Assembly: GCA_023253905.1 (NCBI GenBank)
Contig: JALREG010000407.1
Span: 1 to 18,181, forward strand
Source of the DNA: Burkholderiaceae bacterium
Lineage (GTDB): Bacteria; Pseudomonadota; Gammaproteobacteria; Burkholderiales; Burkholderiaceae
Direction of reading: 5' to 3'
Length of the DNA: 18,181 bases
Positions within the stretch are counted from its first letter, which is position 1. Every line of letters begins with the position of its first letter. The notes under the pieces were generated by a model, which was not told the origin of the DNA, did not search any database, and saw only the letters and a program-made list of their open reading frames with translations. Of this stretch, positions 15,758 to 18,181 are shown piece after piece. The position numbers and the translations under genes were made by a program.

Positions 15758-17106
15758 CACGCTGACACACCCGGACGCTGAAACGGGACGCCCGTACCGG
15801 CGGGGGGCTGCGCGGCCCCCTCCTGGGAGATCGGCACCGCACGGCGCCGCGCGGCGAAATACCACTGCGACAGGACGGCTGCGATCCGCTGGCTTGCCAT
15901 CCCGTCGCCAAACGGGTTTTGAACCGCCCGCATCGCGCGGTGCAGTGCCGGTTCGCGCCACAGCCGTTCAACCTCAGCGGCCACCCTGAGCGGATCGGTG
16001 CCGATCAGCCGCCCCGCGCCCGCTTCAATCAGTTCCGGACGCTCGGTGGTGTGGCGGAGCACTAGTACCGGCACGCGCAAGGCACACGCCTCCTCCTGAA
16101 TCCCCCCTGAATCGGTGAGCACCAGCCAGGCCGCCTGCAGGAGCGAGATCATTCGCAGGTAATCAAGCGGCGGCACCAGATGGAGGCGCGAGGCGGGCTC
16201 GGGCGGCAGGCTCGCGTGGACGGCTCGCACGTCGCTTGCGAGCGCCGGATTGGCGTGCAGCGTCCACACCACTTCGAGATCGGCGTGGGCCGAGAGCACC
16301 GCGCCGAGCGCCCTGATGAAGCCCTGTATCGGCGGGCCCCAGTTCTCGCGCCGGTGTGCGGTCACCACGATCAGCCTCGAGCCGGGTCGCGCCGCTGCAA
16401 GCGGATTGACTTCTCCGATCCGGTCGAGTGCCTGGAGCGTGGCATCCACGATGGTATTGCCAACCTGAAAGACGCCGCGCCCCGCGATGCCTTCAGCGCG
16501 CAGGTTCGCGACGGCTGCGGGGGTTGGCGCGAAGTGCCAGTTCGCCACGCGCGCGATGAGTGCACGGTTCATTTCTTCGGGAAACGGATCTCGTGCCTGA
16601 TGCGAGCGCAAACCCGCTTCGACATGGGCCACCGGGATGCCACGCCAGAAGCCGGCGAGGGCCGCCATCGCGGCGCTGCTGGTGTCACCATGCACCAGCA
16701 GCGCCGCGGGTCGCCAATGCGTGAGCACCGGGTCGATGGCCTGGATCAACCCGGCGGCAAGCGCGGCGATGCTGTCGTTTTCGCGGACCAGGGGAAGCGC
16801 GTGATCCGGGATCAGATCGAGCTCCGTGTACATCGACGCGGCCAGCTCCCGGTGCTGCCCCGTGTGCAGGACCCGCAACGGGAGACCGGCCGCGCGAAGT
16901 GCGCGGCAAACCGGCGCCATCTTGATGATTTCCGGCCGGGTCCCCAGGCATGCGACGAGCGCCGGCTGAGGATCGGGTATTGCGCCTGGTTTCCGGCCCG
17001 GTTCGCCCGCGTCGGCGCGGGCAAGCGTCAATGTTGCGCTGGTGGGATCAGGGGCATGGGGGGCCCGATGCGAGCCCGGTGCGGCAGGAGTAAGCGCGTC
17101 AGCCAT
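15757..17106 (-). CDS. wecB: UDP-N-acetylglucosamine 2-epimerase (non-hydrolysing)
   Basis: This 449-residue cytoplasmic enzyme should interconvert UDP-GlcNAc and UDP-ManNAc. Family motifs are GTRPEIIKM (55-63), VHGDT with Asp141, HVEAGLRS with Glu163, PFPEEMNR (174-181), TAHRREN with His251, and TDSGGIQEE (331-339). These match the catalytic acids and His of WecB. The core begins after about 48 extra Ala/Pro-rich residues, and a tail of about 30 residues follows it; typical members are near 375 residues. The start is supported by AAGGA six bases upstream, and no other in-frame Met precedes the core. The TGA stop overlaps the nfrB ATG by one base, so the epimerase is made together with the polymer synthase. 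The product is presumably UDP-ManNAc for that synthase. It is the first gene of the operon, 164 bases after atpC. Confidence 0.93.
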   Translation of the reverse strand: MADALTPAAPGSHRAPHAPDPTSATLTLARADAGEPGRKPGAIPDPQPALVACLGTRPEIIKMAPVCRALRAAGLPLRVLHTGQHRELAASMYTELDLIPDHALPLVRENDSIAALAAGLIQAIDPVLTHWRPAALLVHGDTSSAAMAALAGFWRGIPVAHVEAGLRSHQARDPFPEEMNRALIARVANWHFAPTPAAVANLRAEGIAGRGVFQVGNTIVDATLQALDRIGEVNPLAAARPGSRLIVVTAHRRENWGPPIQGFIRALGAVLSAHADLEVVWTLHANPALASDVRAVHASLPPEPASRLHLVPPLDYLRMISLLQAAWLVLTDSGGIQEEACALRVPVLVLRHTTERPELIEAGAGRLIGTDPLRVAAEVERLWREPALHRAMRAVQNPFGDGMASQRIAAVLSQWYFAARRRAVPISQEGAAQPPAGTGVPFQRPGVSA

Positions 17107-17178
17107 CGGTCGTCCTTGTGAGGTCGGACCGATACTGCGGGGCTTGCGCGAGTCATCTCACCACCCCGATCAAGCGAA

Positions 17179-17202
17179 GACCTGGGGAGGCTGACCCAGG
17201 TC
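17179..17202 (-). terminator. 8-bp inverted repeat upstream of wecB
   Basis: GACCTGGG at 17179-17186 pairs perfectly with CCCAGGTC at 17195-17202 around an 8-base loop. On the minus strand only a short TCTTCG follows. It could be a second terminator for the atp operon, a leader hairpin of wecB, or an operator, since its right arm overlaps the TGACC-CA-GGTCA palindrome. Confidence 0.35.
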
Positions 17203-17244
17203 AGACCCTCAATGGGTGACCCCGACGGACGGGGGCGCCGCTTC

Positions 17245-17264
17245 GCCGCAGGCTGTTCTGCGGC
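17245..17264 (-). terminator. Hairpin just after atpC, candidate atp operon terminator
   Basis: GCCGCAG at 17245-17251 pairs perfectly with CTGCGGC at 17258-17264 around a 6-base loop, starting about six bases after the atpC stop on the minus strand. No T-run follows. Position and stem strength favour a terminator of the ATP synthase operon. Confidence 0.5.
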
Positions 17265-17270
17265 TTCGCG

Positions 17271-17693
17271 CTAGCGCTTGTTGCGGAACTTCCGTAGTGC
17301 AGCCAACTCGGCCACCGCGGTAGCGAGTTCGGCCTGCGCCTTGGCATAGTCGATTTCGCCCGAGCGGTTGGCGAGCGCCTCTTCGGCGGCTTTCTTGGCC
17401 GCTTCAGCCTTGGCCTCGTCGAGATCCCTGCCGCGGATGGCGGTGTCAGCAAGCACGGTTACGCGGTTGGGCTGCACCTCGAGGATGCCCCCCGCCACAA
17501 ACACGAACTCCTCGTCAGCCTGCCCCGCAACCTTGATGCGTACCGCACCCGGCCGGATGCGGGTGATGAGCGGTGTGTGCTGGGGGTAGATGCCCAGCTC
17601 GCCCGACTCACCCGGCAGCGCCACGAACTCGGCCTGCCCCTCGAAGATCGAGGCCTCGGCGCTGACGACGTCAACCTGAATGGTGTTGGCCAT
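17271..17693 (-). CDS. atpC: F0F1 ATP synthase subunit epsilon
   Basis: This complete 140-residue epsilon subunit of the F1 rotor stalk couples and inhibits ATP hydrolysis at the membrane-bound ATP synthase. An N-terminal beta-sandwich (about 1-85) includes [25 protein letters not shown] and the hydrophobic strand [15 protein letters not shown]-terminal helical hairpin (about 88-138) is rich in Ala, Glu and Lys. Length and sequence are normal for proteobacteria. The ATG has AAGGA nine bases upstream. It follows atpD by about 21 bases, the standard order at the end of the atp operon, and a hairpin lies directly downstream. Confidence 0.97.
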   Translation of the reverse strand: MANTIQVDVVSAEASIFEGQAEFVALPGESGELGIYPQHTPLITRIRPGAVRIKVAGQADEEFVFVAGGILEVQPNRVTVLADTAIRGRDLDEAKAEAAKKAAEEALANRSGEIDYAKAQAELATAVAELAALRKFRNKR

Positions 17694-17714
17694 GGGCCGC
17701 TATCCTTGGCAGGG

Positions 17715-18181
<467 letters not shown>

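Larger units (their letters stand above)
17107..17270. promoter_or_regulatory. atpC-wecB intergenic region with palindromes
   Basis: These 164 bases should hold the end of the atp transcript and the start of the glycan operon. Two strong inverted repeats are present (17245-17264 and 17179-17202). A short palindrome TGACC-CA-GGTCA sits at 17192-17203, and several GGGTC/GACCC words lie nearby. No convincing -35/-10 pair for wecB was found by eye. Confidence 0.45.

Noticed and set aside
15758..15961. Extended N-terminus of the glycosyltransferase inside the wecB gene
   Set aside because: The extra 68 residues are Arg/Pro-rich and lie in another frame of wecB. The ATG at 15757 overlaps the wecB stop and begins the first membrane segment.

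Overview
The window looks like a chromosomal segment of a high-GC proteobacterium, probably beta- or gammaproteobacterial. The best evidence is the end of the F1 ATP synthase operon (atpD C-terminus and complete atpC), whose residues match proteobacterial subunits closely. The neighbouring NfrA/NfrB-type envelope genes fit the same assignment. I see no tRNA or rRNA gene, CRISPR array, insertion sequence or phage gene.

Layout from left to right. Positions 63-5402 (minus) hold one giant gene for a 1779-residue, very acidic LEPR-XLL repeat protein, presumably surface-associated. A 341-base divergent intergenic region follows, with several repeats and a candidate promoter. Positions 5744-8586 (plus) encode a two-component system: a 7TM-DISM sensor histidine kinase whose gene overlaps that of an OmpR-family response regulator by four bases. 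A sulfatase lies convergently at 8641-9966 (minus). A 309-base stretch with hairpins separates it from a tightly packed five-gene operon on the minus strand (10276-17106). In transcription order this encodes a WecB-like UDP-GlcNAc 2-epimerase, an NfrB-like membrane glycosyltransferase, a small unrecognised lipoprotein, a DUF2334 deacetylase-like protein, and an NfrA-like TPR plus outer-membrane protein. Upstream of it, also on the minus strand, are atpC and the 3' part of atpD.

The five-gene operon is the most interesting part. Three of its four junctions are 1- or 4-base stop/start overlaps and the fourth is a short gap. The parts list resembles a synthase-dependent exopolysaccharide machine laid out like Pga: sugar-nucleotide supply (WecB, UDP-ManNAc), inner-membrane polymerase (NfrB-like), periplasmic modification (DUF2334), and a TPR/outer-membrane export protein (NfrA-like). 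In E. coli, NfrA, NfrB and WecB are needed for the cell-surface glycan used by phage N4, and NfrB there carries a c-di-GMP-binding C-terminal domain. Here that domain is missing, the NfrA-like protein is much shorter, and epimerase and deacetylase-like genes have joined the operon. The proposal is a compact, possibly c-di-GMP-independent, (de)acetylated ManNAc-type glycan system.

The two-component system shares its upstream region with the giant surface protein gene. That region carries 10-bp direct repeats next to a candidate -35 element, which suggests autoregulation and perhaps control of the giant protein. This is inference.
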